From assembly GCA_013423385.1 (NCBI GenBank), contig BLZA01000030.1, positions 1,319,168 through 1,383,167 on the forward strand: 64,000 nt of DNA, read 5' to 3'. This document shows, piece after piece, positions 12,201 to 24,293 of this stretch. This DNA comes from Naganishia liquefaciens (Eukaryota; Basidiomycota; Tremellomycetes; Filobasidiales; Filobasidiaceae). The notes under the pieces were generated by a model. It was not told where the DNA came from. It was given only the letters and a program-made list of their open reading frames with translations, and searched no databases. The position numbers and the translations under genes are program-made. The first letter of the stretch is position 1. The number at the start of each line of letters is the position of its first letter.

Positions 12201-15200
12201 GAATTGATTTCCGTGTTCCGAATTCTCGAAGAAAGCCTTCACAATACGTTCAGCTTCATTGCTTTCAGCTGGAGTGATATGAAGCTCCAGCGCAGCGAGA
12301 GAAAACAGCTCTGATTGATAACGCAAGAACGCTATCAAGGTACGCGCGGATGATCTGACTGTTGAACCATCATCGAATTTGAGAGTCCCATTTGTAGCTT
12401 TCGAATCCTGATTCAGGGGAATCACCGGAAGATGCAGAAGCGCCAGGTTGATGAAATCTTTCTGGTCTCGAAGGTACCGGGTTGTAGCCGGAGCTGTGAG
12501 CTCGTTGCGCGACAACTGGTGCAGAAGCCTGATGGATTTGTAGGCAAAGGCAGGTGATATCACCAAAGGATGTTCGGCCACTTCCTCCTGTTCGTTGTCC
12601 TGAAATGTTTCACTGAGCGCGTCCACAATGACGTGGAAGCACGTCCGGTGAACAACGCGGATTGGCGATGCATCAGAGGAGTTCTGGCGTTCGATCACAG
12701 CCTGTATGCCATCTCGAGGAAGATGGTGAGCAATTTGTGGACTGCCATCAAACGTATGTGAAAGATAGCCCAATAGGAAGTGAGCCAAAGTCAAGCCGGT
12801 AATTGTCGATTGAGTTCCGTCTAGCAAAAACTCCAGAATAGCATCACGTGTGGACTGGACCTCTCGCGGAGTGGCGATGCAGTCGCTGCTGTCATTCCAC
12901 AGGCGAGCAGGTCGGAGTGAATGCTCTAGACGACTTGACTCGATGTCTTCTTCTGACAGGCGATCCACGAATCCAGCAAGAATAACCATCGATTCAGCAG
13001 AAGACGATATCATGTATGCCAGCGCGTTCCCGCTTGTTCGTTTACCGTTATGCAAGTAGGTGGAAGCCATGTGTGACGATCGGCTCAATTCTCCAAGCAG
13101 GCTGATCGCGTTTTGGGCAAGATCGTGCGGCATGCCTGCGCTGACGTAAGTTGCTATCTGCACATTGAAATGCGGCTGATGGGCGAGAAACCAGTCCAGT
13201 GGCGAGCAACTTGCCGAGAGAAGCGCCCGGTATTCAACTAGTTTGTCGACGTGATTCCTGAGACTCGGTAGTAGCACCTCGATGAAAATCGGTTGAATTT
13301 GCAGTATCCGCTTGATAGTCTGAAGGGCGTTTAAGGAAATGAGAGCCAGCGCGTCTGCCAGTTGGGTGTCGGCTTTGGCCATATCGGATGCGCGAGCGAC
13401 AGCGGCTTCCAGCAAGTTATTCCGGAGCCTTCCATCCGAAAGCAGGCGGTAGATGACAAATACACCAGGTTGCGCAAGTGCCGATTGCAACCTAGACAAC
13501 TCGCCCTGATTGGGCGTTTGTGATGGTGGTCGCTCTTTCGCGGATGTCAAAGACGAGAAATCGCAGCGCAGAAGAGCTCCGTAGAATGACGAGAGAACGG
13601 CCGAGAGTAGCGAGTATCCTGATGTGGCTGTCGCGTTGTTCTGCATCAAGGTTGTGCTATGAGGCATAGCGTCGTCCAAGATGTACCTGATCATCGAGTA
13701 CTTTAGGTTATAGATTGCCGTAGACGCGTTGCTGGAAGGAGAAGTCGCGCGATCATCCATCAAAGTGCGGAACAAGCGAACCAGCGCTGATCTTGCCACA
13801 GCAGTGTTGCTCTTGGCATCGTTCATCTCGAGGTTGAAGAGCCATGCACGAGCGGTGTCGTGATGTGGTGACGTGGTAGAAGCCTGGGACACGCTTATTG
13901 ATGCCAAACCTTGGACGTCCTTGACAGACTTTACGCCGAGTTTATCCAACTCAGAGAGCGACATCTCCAATGCCTTTGGGTTGACTTCGCCAGCGGCGGC
14001 GCAAAATGCGTTGATTGTGTCCAGGACAGCAGCCTTGGTCGTCGCTGGAATATTGCGGTTCACCAGCTGCCAAAGCAGTGAGACCGGGTTCGGATCGTGT
14101 GCTTGAACCATGGCATGCGCATAGCTTGGGTGCCACCGGAATATCGTTACGAATATGGCACAGTAACTCTCAAGCGCCCGAGCTTCCTCGGGATGAAGTT
14201 CGGCATCATTTGCATACTGTTGGGGCGTTCCAGGGCCACCGAGCACGCCTTGCTGGGAGCCGATTATCGTTAGGGCCGGCTTGCGTGAGACAACGTGCTG
14301 AAAATGACCGAACATTTCGTCGAAGTCCAATTTACCGAGGTCGGAATCAACAAGCGCCTGATATAGCTTCTCTGTCCCCTTCTTCCCGCTGCTGACAGCG
14401 AGTGCCAATTTTGAGAGTAGTGTGACGCTCTGCAGGCCTTCCATATCCGCTACGAGTGTGAAGAATCGCATTTCCGTCCACAACGTGTCGTCGTGATCCA
14501 GGGGCAGCTCGCGATAAAGAGCGATGATCAATTCGACAAGAGCGACAAAGTCTGTACGAGCAACGATAATATCGGTCGCTCCATCAGGCGAGCCTCCTGT
14601 ACTTATGCCGGCCTGTGAGCTGTCCGCTCCATGCCCAGTAGCGTCATTGGACTTTACGCGGTCTTCTTCTCGATTACGCAATTTATTGATGTGGTGAAAG
14701 GCACCAAGCAGACTTTTAATGATGAGGTCCACTTGGCGAAGGACGTCTGCCTTGTACTCTTCTTCGACGTTGGGCCACGGATCCGCCAACGTTTGTATGC
14801 GGGAGTCATTGCCGACTTGCGCGATGTGTTTCTGTTTCCAAATGCCGTCGGCGAGGTCCGTTGTCGGAAGAACAATCCTTCGCAAATTCTGGAACGCATC
14901 CCCTTCAATGGCCGCCTGGATAATGGAGTCCACACCCTTTTCCAGGATTTTTGGAAGCTGAAGACGGTCATTGTAGCGATCCGACATCCACGCCTTCTCA
15001 ACAAAGAGACACCAAGGAAGGAGCAGAATCCGCGAAAGCCATGGCTGTTTCCATTCTTCGTCGTATATCTATGAAGCAGCGTTATAAGGGATGATCAAAG
15101 ATGCGATCACGGCTAGATACGTACTATCTGATTAGTGATGATCTGTAAGATTGCAGGATCTTGTGCATAGCCTTTGACGATAGGCTAAAAACCGACGAAG

Positions 15201-16236
15201 TCTGCGTTAGGGCAAGGTGCGATCCCGATTGAACGTCCGAGTCTCACCGAGTATGCTTCATACTGATCTGCCAGTGGACGGGATGGGTCATAATGCTGGA
15301 TAGCAGCCAAGAAAACCCTGTTATGCAGCAGTTCAGACTGATAGCAAAGCCAGGCACAAGGGCTTGAACTTACGAAAGTGCCATGATTGTCAATCCATCC
15401 ACTTCGCTTCGAGCCTTCAGCCACTTCACCAGACCTATCAGGTCACTCTTTCGAAGCTTCCCGTCAGAAGAGACGGTATACAGAAGTTTGAGCAAGCCAC
15501 GTTGATGAGACCGGCACTCTGCCACGCGAAGCGCTTGTACATCCGCGGGCAATCGAGTTGCGAGCGCAAGACGACGATCTCCTGGACATGTCTCCTCTAT
15601 CCACACCCCACACTTTTCCAGCTGCTTCAATGCCGAATCAAAGAAGGAGTCGCTTGTGCCAGATGTGGTATTAGATTTGGCTCCGTTCGCCGATAGACCC
15701 AGGTTGCTCCGTTGATACAGCATCTCGGCCGCTCTCTGGAGGAGCTCTGCTGTCGGACCATACTGTGTGTCATCTATCCGCTCGCCTGTCTCCTCATCAT
15801 ACTGCGATTCGAGACTCTTCAGCGTGAGCTTGAGGCATTCAATCCTCGTCCGAACGACCTCGTGAAAGAGTTTAATTGCGGTATCTGTTGATGTTCGTCC
15901 ATAACGAGGTGCTTGTCGATCCGCCTCCTCCAGAAGCGACGCAGACAAAGTTTCAGAGATGTGCAAGTAGTCGGAAAGGAAAATGCAATCCGCTACGCGT
16001 GACGGAGGGTACTGAATCCCGGATAATCCTTCGATTCTGCTCCTCTGAGCAGCTTCAGGTGCCGGAAACGCCAGAGGCGTATGCAGCCAGGAGACAGCAG
16101 TCGAGAATTCATCTTCAAGCCTTTCTCCGATTTCGAGGTCTGTTGGGTATTCCCGTCCTCTCTTCAGAAGGTTGAGCAGTCGTCCTGGCGCCTGAATCAA
16201 CTCCTCTGCATTGTCTCGATCCTCATCCGCCGACAT
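9297..16236 (-). CDS. NUP192: Scaffold nucleoporin Nup192/Nup205
   Basis: This is the largest gene in the window, about 6.9 kb with one exon of nearly 3.9 kb (about 14,987-11,100) and several short introns at each end. The N-terminal part (16236-15370) contains RLPADVQALRVAECRSHQRG and LKLLYTVSSDGKL, a conserved early segment of Nup192/Nup205. The middle has long alpha-helical repeats, for example VHRTCFHVIVDALSETF and the ATTRYLRDQKDFINL motif shared with human NUP205 (TMRYLRTSQDFLF). The protein forms the inner ring of the nuclear pore complex. The frame stays open upstream of the chosen ATG to an acceptor near 16,334, so a small 5' exon may be missing. Two stop positions (9297 or 9328) are possible depending on the last splice. 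Confidence 0.85.
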
Positions 16237-17476
16237 CCTGTTTTCTGGCGGTGATGCAGTCCACTGAATTGATGCGAGCCACGCCGATCCAGATGGTTGG
16301 AGATCAGGCCACCAGGCTTGTGTCGAGTTTCCAAGCTATTGCAGCGTTTTGGGGATGTTTTTATACGAGACTGTCTGTCCCGGCAGTTTCGCAATAACGT
16401 CGTCGAGTTCAGAGCCTGGACATCCACTGCAGGAGAGATGAGACTGCAGCTCCAGGTTAACACGAACGGAGAGGGTTAGGGGTAACACTTGCTGAGGATA
16501 TTGTCGACTAACAAGCCAAAGATGACGATCTAAAGCAATCGAGCAACCCGAGGTCGCGAGAAAGAAGCGCGAGTCAGGCGCGGACCGAATGTTGGTTCAA
16601 CGTTTAGGTTGAATGACTGATCTACCGTATCATCCATTTCCAAATACGCTCCAGCTTCTCTTCTATGGTCATGATAGATCTACTGGTTGAAGACGGAACT
16701 CCACAAGCTGGGTCGGCAGTCCATCCGAAAGCGGCTCGTTTCACCGATGTTGCTGAAAGGATAGAAGGGGGGGGGTTCATATCAGACAGAACGGGACGAG
16801 GGCGACGAGACCATTGAGAATTGGCCCTGGGACGAGCGGCGCTGCTGTATCTGCCTTCCGGTAGCGTTCATGCGTAATGGATTCGGAACAGCCAACTCGT
16901 TTGAGGATGCTCTCGATATTGCCTGTAGCTGAGTTGAGGCTATAGACTGCTCGAAGAGTAGACATCACGGCCCAGACAGCACAAGCTGCGTTTTTGGGCA
17001 ATCCAGTTCTGTGCCCATTCGAGACTGCATCATTCGATTGTGAAGTCTACGATCGAGAGGGATCCGCCATATGGGAGAGGTCGCGATAAAGCCTGACACG
17101 CAACAAGCTAGCCCCGAACAGACGCAGAGCAGCTCTCGGAGAAACAGAAATCAGATATTCTTCTGATCGAGTCTCATCCGCGACGCGTCCGGTTGAGCAA
17201 GAGACTTGCGACGTATGACGTGCAAGATGCAGATGTTTCATAGCGAAAGTTGCAGACATCGCCCGTTACAGCTTGAGACCTGTCAATCGTCAAGCGTCGT
17301 GCTTTGCGACTATATGTGATAGGCGTCGAGCAGCTCGGCTGTGTGATAGACGTCAGACAGCACAGCTGACCGGCCAGTCATCGCCCGTTTGGATCGTTTT
17401 GTGCGCTCGGGGATCGCGCGGTATTCAGTGGCGCTTGCTTCGGACGGCACGGCATACAATCCGACGTATCCGCAAG
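16237..17476. promoter_or_regulatory. Divergent intergenic region of NUP192 and the FHA kinase
   Basis: This 1.24-kb gap lies between two head-to-head genes. It contains a telomere-like GGGTTAGGGG at 16473-16482, a G9-type homopolymer near 16,770 and no credible coding sequence. Part of 16,237-16,334 may be NUP192 exon, because the frame remains open there. Confidence 0.5.
16473..16482 (+). promoter_or_regulatory. Telomere-repeat-like box (GGGTTAGGGG)
   Basis: A single copy of a TTAGGG-type sequence sits about 240 bp upstream of the annotated NUP192 start, with AACCCTAA-like sequence on the gene strand. Such boxes bind Tbf1- or Rap1-like factors in fungal promoters. One copy is weak evidence. 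Confidence 0.3.
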
Positions 17477-20400
17477 ATGATGTCCCCGCCACCGCCTTTG
17501 CAGCGCAGTAGTCAGTCTAGGGGAGAATCGGCGCGGAATGGGCCCGTGGTAGCAGCAGTATCCAATCCTTTCGTATTCGACGACGATTCCCAGCAAGAAC
17601 AAGACGGATTCTCGCAAACGCAGAGGGATGTGCCGAAAAGCCAGATCAGCACATACGAAGAAGAAATAAGTGGAACACAGTTGGATCCCCGGCAAAAGTA
17701 CTGTAAGTGAAGCATAGAGGGGATTGATACGACATGACACGAACGACAGCGCGACTAAATTGGCTCGCAACATCTTAGGGGCTCTCTTCACGCCATGTTC
17801 ACCTTCGCTTCCGACTTTGAAGCTACACTGGCCATCATCGACTTATCCTTCGGATCCAAGAGATCCCGTCGGCACCGCTCCTCTCGGATCGAACGGCGAA
17901 GTGCGGATCGGACGGGGGCCTTTCCCGAAGATGAATGACATCGTGCTCACGCAGAAGCGAATCTCCAACCGGCACTGTCGAATTTTCCGTGTTGATCAGC
18001 GACCTGGGGATTGGAGAGACGGTGGAGCAGAACCTGTGGTCTACATTGAGGATTTGAACAGCAGCAATGGGACATGGGTGAGTACTGCTGAATGACTGTA
18101 GCTGATGCCATCTGATTCGGGTTTTGCTTGAACAGGTGAATGGCAAGAAAATCTCCAAACAGATTCTTAACCATGGAGACGAGATATCCCTCGGATCGCC
18201 TGTGAAGACAGACGACCATGATGCGAGGTACATCTTTCGAAGTGTAGGGAGTGAAGGGGAGCGGATGAACAGCGCTGGTGCTGTATTTGAAAAGTATCAG
18301 TTCCGTGAAACGTGAGTGAAGGCATGGGGTAGAGGGGATCCGCGCGAAGGCTCGCTTATACCCCTGAATTATTCGCCCTTCTCTGGCAGGCTTGGTACAG
18401 GTACATTTGCCGAAGTCAAAAAAGCGATCGAAGTGGAAACTGGTGTTGTGCGAGCTATAAAGGTGAGTCGTTCCTTCTTCTGCGGGTACTGCTGTCGAAT
18501 TCTGATGACGAACCATACTATACACAGTGTATCACAAAGCACAAGTTCGCCAATAATCCAAAAACGCTGCAACTGTTTCAGCGAGAAGTATCCATTCTTG
18601 AATCACTGAATCACGTAGGTTCCGTTCAGTTTATCGGCAGTGCGACCGAGGTTTGCGTATTGACTCATGTCTCTCAACTACTCATCAGGAAAACATCAAT
18701 CGCCTCATTGAAGTCTGGGACGATCCACAACATGTCTATCTTGTGCTAGAATACGTCGACGGAGGGGACTTGCTAGATTACATCATGAACCGAGCCACAA
18801 ATCCCGGACCCGGACTGAGTGAGACATTTGCGCTTGAACTTGGTGTTGTGGACGCGCTGATGATTCGATTACTACTAGCGGAAGAAGAGGCGATCAAGTT
18901 GACCCGGATGATTTGTGCGGGAATGAGTGTAAGTAGCAAATATCCGCTTCTTTGCTTGCGGCTCACCCTGGAAAATGACAGTATACCGTACGTCTTGCGG
19001 TCGAAACAACTTCAACTTATTGACAGATAATAGCATGCACTTGGAGTCGCGCACCGAGACTTGAAGCCAGAAATAGGGGGAAATGCCTTTTCGAGTAATA
19101 CATCTGCGATGCTGAACCCGATCGCCTTGCGGCATCATCGTTCTAGAATATATTGTTGACTAGCGATCCGTCACCAATCGTCAAGCTGGCAGATTTCGGT
19201 TTGGCCAAAATGGGTGCATATTTTTGGTGCATGCCACACCTCATTCGCTGATTTACGGTCTCATTCAGTCGAAGAGGGAACAGCATTACGCACGATGGTT
19301 GGTACACCGCAGTATCTGGCGCCGGAGATCGTCATGCAGACGAGAGCGCAACCTGGCTACGAGAATGTGGTTGATTCATGGTCGTGCGGAGTCATCGTGT
19401 ACAGTATGATGACCAATGTGAGTCGGAAGGACTTGCAAGCTGTCCTCAAAAATTCCGCTAACTATGTCGGTCTGTGGAATAGGCTATGCCGTTTGATGAG
19501 GATCCAGAAGAATCCCTTCAGGTGGGTTAAAAACAGTCAGTATGAAGCACCGGACTGATCTTGCCTCTGCCGCTGTGAAGACGCGAGTCCAGCGGCGATA
19601 CACGCAAGACTTTGATCGGGACTTATTGAAGGAGATAGGAATAAGTGCTACTGGTCAGTTGCTCGCTGACTTTTGACACTTACCTCAGAATCTGACTGTG
19701 CGTACGATAGCGATTGATTTCATTGACAAGTTACTGGCAAAGAATCCAGCGACGCGAATGACCTTGACACAAGCCCTAAATCATCCATGGCTGCTGCCTC
19801 CAGGTGCAGACATTGACAGCAAATCTATCGCAGCTTCGCTGCCGGCAGCGAATCTGTCGGGGTCCAACGACTTTCCCCGCGGATCGACCAGTAGCGCGTC
19901 AAACACGGTTGGCCCGTCCACTTCTGCGACACAGGATGCCAATGAGGATTGCTCCTTCCCAATGCACAATCTACACATCAGAACGCCCGGACTCGATCGA
20001 ACGATACAGAATGGCGGAGCGGACAGCTTTGGCTCGAATGACGAAAATCAGTTGGCGGGCCATTCCTCCTTTTGGGGTAATCAACCGCGCTTGTCCGGCA
20101 TTCAGCTTGCGGCCAACGATGAGGAATCATTGTCTTTATCTAAGCCCGACAGTCGCCCTGTCCCTCAAGAGAGACCGCGTCGCGCCCTGTTCAGTCAGCC
20201 TTCAAGATCGCTGGCACGAACCCGCGTACAGCCTCCAGGATCGAATATTCTCCAGGAATCGCCTCCCTCGCCACCGCTAACGGACGCGGCGATGGATGAA
20301 GTTTCGAGTCTTCCTGGATTTGTCGAAGAGTCTCCAGGCAGCCTCCCCGAGTATGTGGAGGAGACACCCGCGGAAATCCTTTCATCAGGAAATGGAAACA

Positions 20401-20819
20401 ACGTAGAAGGCAAAACAGTAAACAACATTTCAGTAGTGGTTTCTCCAGCTCGAAAGGCGTCATCGGCGGAGAAAAGAACAGTGCTCTCACCCTTGTCGGC
20501 GATGTCAACAGGTTCAGTTCTGAAGCGGAAGCGTTCTGATGAATCCATGGCTTCGCAGGCGTCATCAGAACTTTCACCGGCGCCGGAGTCCCAGTCGCAA
20601 CGCACCGGGACCATCAGGTTTCAGGTTGAAACGTCATCAGAGACAACGCCAAAGGCGAGCAAGAAGAGAGCGGCCGACACGAAGACTCCTGCAGTGGCGA
20701 CGCGATCGTCTGCCCGGTTAAGAGCCACACAGCAATCAAGTTCCGGGTCGAATTCGCCGCGGACACCAAAGACGACATCAAAGATCGGCAAGACCACTCC
20801 GAAAGCTAGGAAAGCTTAG
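17477..20819 (+). CDS. cds1: FHA-domain checkpoint kinase (Cds1/Chk2/Rad53 family)
   Basis: Thirteen exons (17477-17702, 17779-18077, 18136-18311, 18390-18462, 18528-18614, 18689-18818, 18879-18928, 19034-19072, 19147-19213, 19269-19417, 19483-19521, 19581-19653, 19711-20819) give 838 residues in frame. The N-terminus is an SQ/TQ cluster (SQSR, SQQEQ, SQTQ, SQIS, GTQL), the target of ATR/ATM-type kinases. One FHA domain follows (GRGPFPKMND, RISNRHCRI, NSSNGTWVNG). The kinase has glycine loop LGTGTFAEV, catalytic HRDLKPE, DFG, and activation segment VGTPQYLAPE. A single FHA argues for Cds1/Chk2 rather than two-FHA Rad53. The last exon is a 370-residue Ser/Pro-rich tail with a basic end, a likely nuclear signal. 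The intron after LKPE (19073-19146) lacks a GT donor. Confidence 0.92.
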
Positions 20820-21164
20820 GAGTGAATATAGCATCAGTTGCACTGTATAGGTGGGGTATCGTAGTTGTAGCCATGACAGCCGGTGCATGATCGGAAGTGC
20901 GATTAGTTATGTCACAAAGATGCTCATACTCCGCAAATCTGTCAAGGGGCTTGGCAAGGTCGCATGTATCCATGTTAACCCATTGTCTGGTCGTTTACGC
21001 CTGACACCCTGACTCTATAACCCATTAACCCCTCGGAGATCGGCGACCGGGAAATGACGCGTAGCCGAGCGTCGATTGCACGGAGGCTACATATAGTCGA
21101 GATTGATGAGGTATATAGCACTCTGGCTGTATCGTTCATCGTTTCTTGCAACATCCCTACCAGT
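20820..21164. promoter_or_regulatory. Region between the FHA kinase and the Mpo1-like gene
   Basis: This 345-bp gap combines the kinase 3' flank and the upstream region of the next plus-strand gene. I see no coding signal or repeat. Confidence 0.5.
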
Positions 21165-22025
21165 ATGAGCGAACTCTTGCAAAAGAAAGACATGCAGCAT
21201 GAATCTCTCGAGGAAGAGGAGCGTCGTCTCGGTCCTGACAGGTCGCCCGTACCGGACTGGCTGAATGTCAAGAAACAGGTGCGTTCCCTTTCAATTCGTA
21301 ATTTTCTGTTTTGACATCCTGATGGTGCCACAGCTCACATTCTACGCAAGCTACCACTCTCATCCGATCAACATTGCGATTCACATGATCTGCATCCCCA
21401 TCATCTTATGGTCTACACTGCTCTTCCTCGCACATATTCCCCTCGGAGAAAACGCGACCATTACCCGTCTCGCACCGTGGCTCTCATTTCAGCCAAACGC
21501 GGCACTGGTAATGAACGCTTGCTATGTCGCCTATTACTTTGCCCTCGAGCCTTTCGGTGCTGTGAGCTCCTGCTTTCCCCTGATTGCGCAAAGAGCTCAA
21601 GCTAATCTGTTGTTGTCCTGCTAGTTGACCTATCTTCCCCATGCCCTTCTATCTCAACTCACCGTTACCTACCTTGCCACAACCCCGGCCGCTGTCCATC
21701 CATTCCACCTCTCGTCCCTTAGGATTGCCTCTTACGCGCAATTGTTTGGCTGGCTGTCTCAATTTGCCGGCCATGGATTCGCTGAAGGTCGAGCACCGGC
21801 TTTACTGGACAACTTGTTGCAGGCGCTCGTATTGGCGCCATTCTTCAGTCATCTAGAGTATTTGTTTTTGGCGTTCAAGTGTACGTGCCTCATATAACCT
21901 GACACTCAAGTGCGCCGCTAATCAGCGTGCTCGCAGATAATCCGAAATTACAAGCAGAGATCAAACGCGGTGTGCAGGCGGACAAGGAGGCGCGACGACT
22001 CAAGAAGGGAAAGAAGGCAATGTGA
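21165..22025 (+). CDS. Mpo1-like (DUF962/YGL010w family) endoplasmic reticulum dioxygenase
   Basis: Four exons (21165-21278, 21334-21561, 21625-21880, 21937-22025) give 228 residues. The hallmark of the family is the segment FYASYHSHPINIAIHMICIPII, whose conserved histidines are the proposed iron ligands. Further histidines follow in FLAHIP, the hydrophobic YLPHALLSQ segment and GHGFAEGRAPALLDNLLQAL. The protein ends with a Lys-rich tail (RRLKKGKKAM), consistent with an ER-retention type di-lysine end. Yeast Mpo1 is an Fe(II) dioxygenase in alpha-oxidation of 2-hydroxy fatty acids during phytosphingosine breakdown. The membrane topology and motif are seen; the reaction is inferred from the family. 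Confidence 0.85.
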
Positions 22026-22203
22026 ACGAGATCTGTGTCGGACGCTGGAAATTTCGAAAGAATTTAAGGACAGGAATCCGTCGTGTTGAAAATGCAATCA
22101 GGAACAAGCACAATTCACTCAGAAACAAAGCAATGAAGAAATGTAACGTAACTATAGTTGTATACGCCAGCTGTCTTCTGACGGATATCCCGGTGCACCG
22201 CCA

Positions 22204-23164
22204 TCACCAAGGCGTCGGTCGCCCATTCAGCGGCTTGCCTTTGTTCTTAGCCAATTTGTCCAGCTCCTTGGCTTTGCGGTTCCCGATATTCACTTTGCGA
22301 ATACCACCGTGTTGCTTCTCGTTGACTTTCATCAGCCGAATCGGACGATTCCCGACGTATTTACCTGTTGAAAGACTGTCAGCCATCATGATGGTGTGGA
22401 CACGCCAGAACCTACCGTCCATCTCCTTCCACGCTTTCAGAAAATCCTCTGGATCCGTAAACGCGATAAACCCATATTTTGCCTTGTCTGATAGCCTGTC
22501 CCTTACGACTTTGCACTTGATGTATGACGGGTACTTGGCGAATGCGGCGTTGAGCGTGTTATCATTGACGTCGTTTGATAAATCACCGACAAACAATCGG
22601 AACCAGGCTATGCTTCGAATGTCAGCCGAATTCACGCAGGTAGCGAAGCGGGTACGCACCAGGATCCCACTCGAGCAACGTCTGATCCTCCCACACCTTG
22701 CCCCCGGCCTTTCGTATCACCGTCTCCCGCTTCCCCGCACCGGGCCCTTTGGCCTTACCCTTGCTTCTCTGCCCTGCAGGCCCGTGTACCCACTTTCCGT
22801 CCGGACCCATGTATCCGGCGTTTGGATCTGAGGGATCATGATACTGATACGCGGAAGCCTGTTGTGCGAGATCGGTATCGTACGAGTCTGGAATCGGTGC
22901 TGTAGGGTAGACGATACCGCTGTTGCTGCTCGATGCTACTGGTGCCGAGTAAGAAGCTGATGCTGTTGCGTCAGTGGGGTAGCCATTCGCTGCATAGTAC
23001 TGTAAAAGGACGAAGGAGTTCAGACAACAAACCACCATGAAGAGACGCAAAGACTTGCCGCTGCCCACTGCGAAACGTCACCGTCAGCACGCGAATGGAG
23101 CTACGATGCACGAGTGTCTACTCACCGCCGCTGCTTGTTCCTCGGGAGTGTACTGGTAGGACAT
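22204..23164 (-). CDS. RBM42-like RNA-binding protein (single RRM)
   Basis: Four exons (23164-23126, 22999-22660, 22607-22416, 22364-22204) give 243 residues. The N-terminal 100 residues are Ser-, Ala- and Tyr-rich and disordered. The C-terminal RRM has RNP2 LFVGDL, RNP1 KYGFIAF, and the family-specific stretch AFAKYPSYIKCKVVRDRLSDKAK and KYVGNRPIRL, which closely follows human RBM42. After the RRM lies a basic tail (RKAKELDKLAKNKGKPLNG). RBM42 proteins act in splicing and mRNA stability, and the fungal orthologue is probably nuclear. The gene is head-to-head with YOS1 at 200 bp and tail-to-tail with the Mpo1-like gene at 178 bp. The 126-nt first intron may hide a tiny exon. Confidence 0.82.
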
Positions 23165-23364
23165 GTCTGCTAGATACGGTGGCAAGAAGCGATGACCACA
23201 CAGAAGGAAGTTATGCTGTTGAGCAGACTTGACGTATCACTTGGACCGTGGTGCGCCCCGTGCAGCCGGTGACGACTGGAAGGGCAGACACGGTAGACGT
23301 CAAGCCAACATGGTTCCTTTCCGCCACATCCTTGCTTCATTCGCTTCCCCAAACATCGCCCATC

Positions 23365-23880
23365 ATGGTCTACTTTTTCGGTACGGCCCTGTATGTCGGC
23401 CTCCTTCTCACAAATGCCATCGCGATTCTCTCTGAAGAACGCTTTCTCGCAAAAAGTAAACTCAGCTTTCTTCCCGCGATGCACCTCCACCCTATTGACT
23501 GTTCCTCTCTTTCACCAGTCGGCTGGTCCACCCTCTCCTACAGTCAAGCACAACAATCCGCCAATGCGGGCTTCGGAAACGTCCCACATGATCCCTATTC
23601 ATCATTCGGCTCGGGCGGAAACGGGAACGGCGAGGATGCATTGACGGGGCAGCAGGGGATCAAGCAGCGGTTGATTGCCTTGATCTCGGCGGTGCGGACG
23701 CTGATGCGCAGTGAGTCTCTCAATTGTCGAAGTCTGCAGAATGGTATGGGCTCACGCGATATCAGTACCTTTGATTGTGGCAAATATCTTAATGTCCGTC
23801 GTATTCGGATGCTACTTGCCTTCGTCGCGCTGATCTCGTCATTTCCCTGCAGCATCCTCTACGAGCTCATTCTGGGCTGA
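23365..23880 (+). CDS. YOS1: Yos1-type ER-Golgi transport membrane protein (IER3IP1 family)
   Basis: Four exons (23365-23455, 23519-23710, 23766-23793, 23853-23880) give 112 residues. The start MVYFFGTALYVGLLLTNAIAIL is the first membrane segment, followed by SEERFLAKIGWS, a family signature. A Gly/Asn-rich loop separates it from GIKQRLIALISAVRTLMR and the second membrane segment IPLIVANILIILYELILG. Yos1 binds Yip1 and Yif1 and is needed for COPII vesicle fusion. The two last exons are only 28 nt each. The donor of the last intron is the weak GTCCGT, but only this choice restores the conserved ending. The short flanking gap to the RBM42-like gene probably holds a shared promoter. Confidence 0.87.
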   Translation: MVYFFGTALYVGLLLTNAIAILSEERFLAKSKLSFLPAMHLHPIDCSSLSPVGWSTLSYSQAQQSANAGFGNVPHDPYSSFGSGGNGNGEDALTGQQGIKQRLIALISAVRTLMRSESLNCRSLQNGMGSRDISTFDCGKYLNVRRIRMLLAFVALISSFPCSILYELILG

Positions 23881-24293
23881 TCGCCAGTCGTCTGGCAAAG
23901 AGGAGAAAGGTCAAGATGGTCGAGAGCATTGAATGCGGAATGACTGTATCATAGTTGGACAAGCATTTCTGGGACGTTCACGGTGTCGGTTGCTGGCTTT
24001 GGCTCGATCATATCGCTGCCACAGCTCAGCATGCATCGGCCAAATAGGTCAACGAATTCGTTCAACTTTGCGATATCGAGTCGCAGATCGCAGCACGGTT
24101 GTTTCCAGCGCTTCCACCTATCCTCGTATCGTCATCAACTCGTTGCAAAGCATATCGAGGTGCAGACTATCTTGCGTCGTTGAATCGTCAAATGCTAATA
24201 CATGTGTCATCGAGCCTACCCATACAATTCGTAATGCTCTCCAGCGAAAGCCCCCGCCGATCTTGTATTATAAGTATCTTACAGAAGACTCTA
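23881..24293. other. Convergent intergenic region
   Basis: This 413-bp gap separates the 3' ends of YOS1 and the membrane glycoprotein gene. Short open frames exist on the plus strand but have no recognisable content. Confidence 0.5.
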
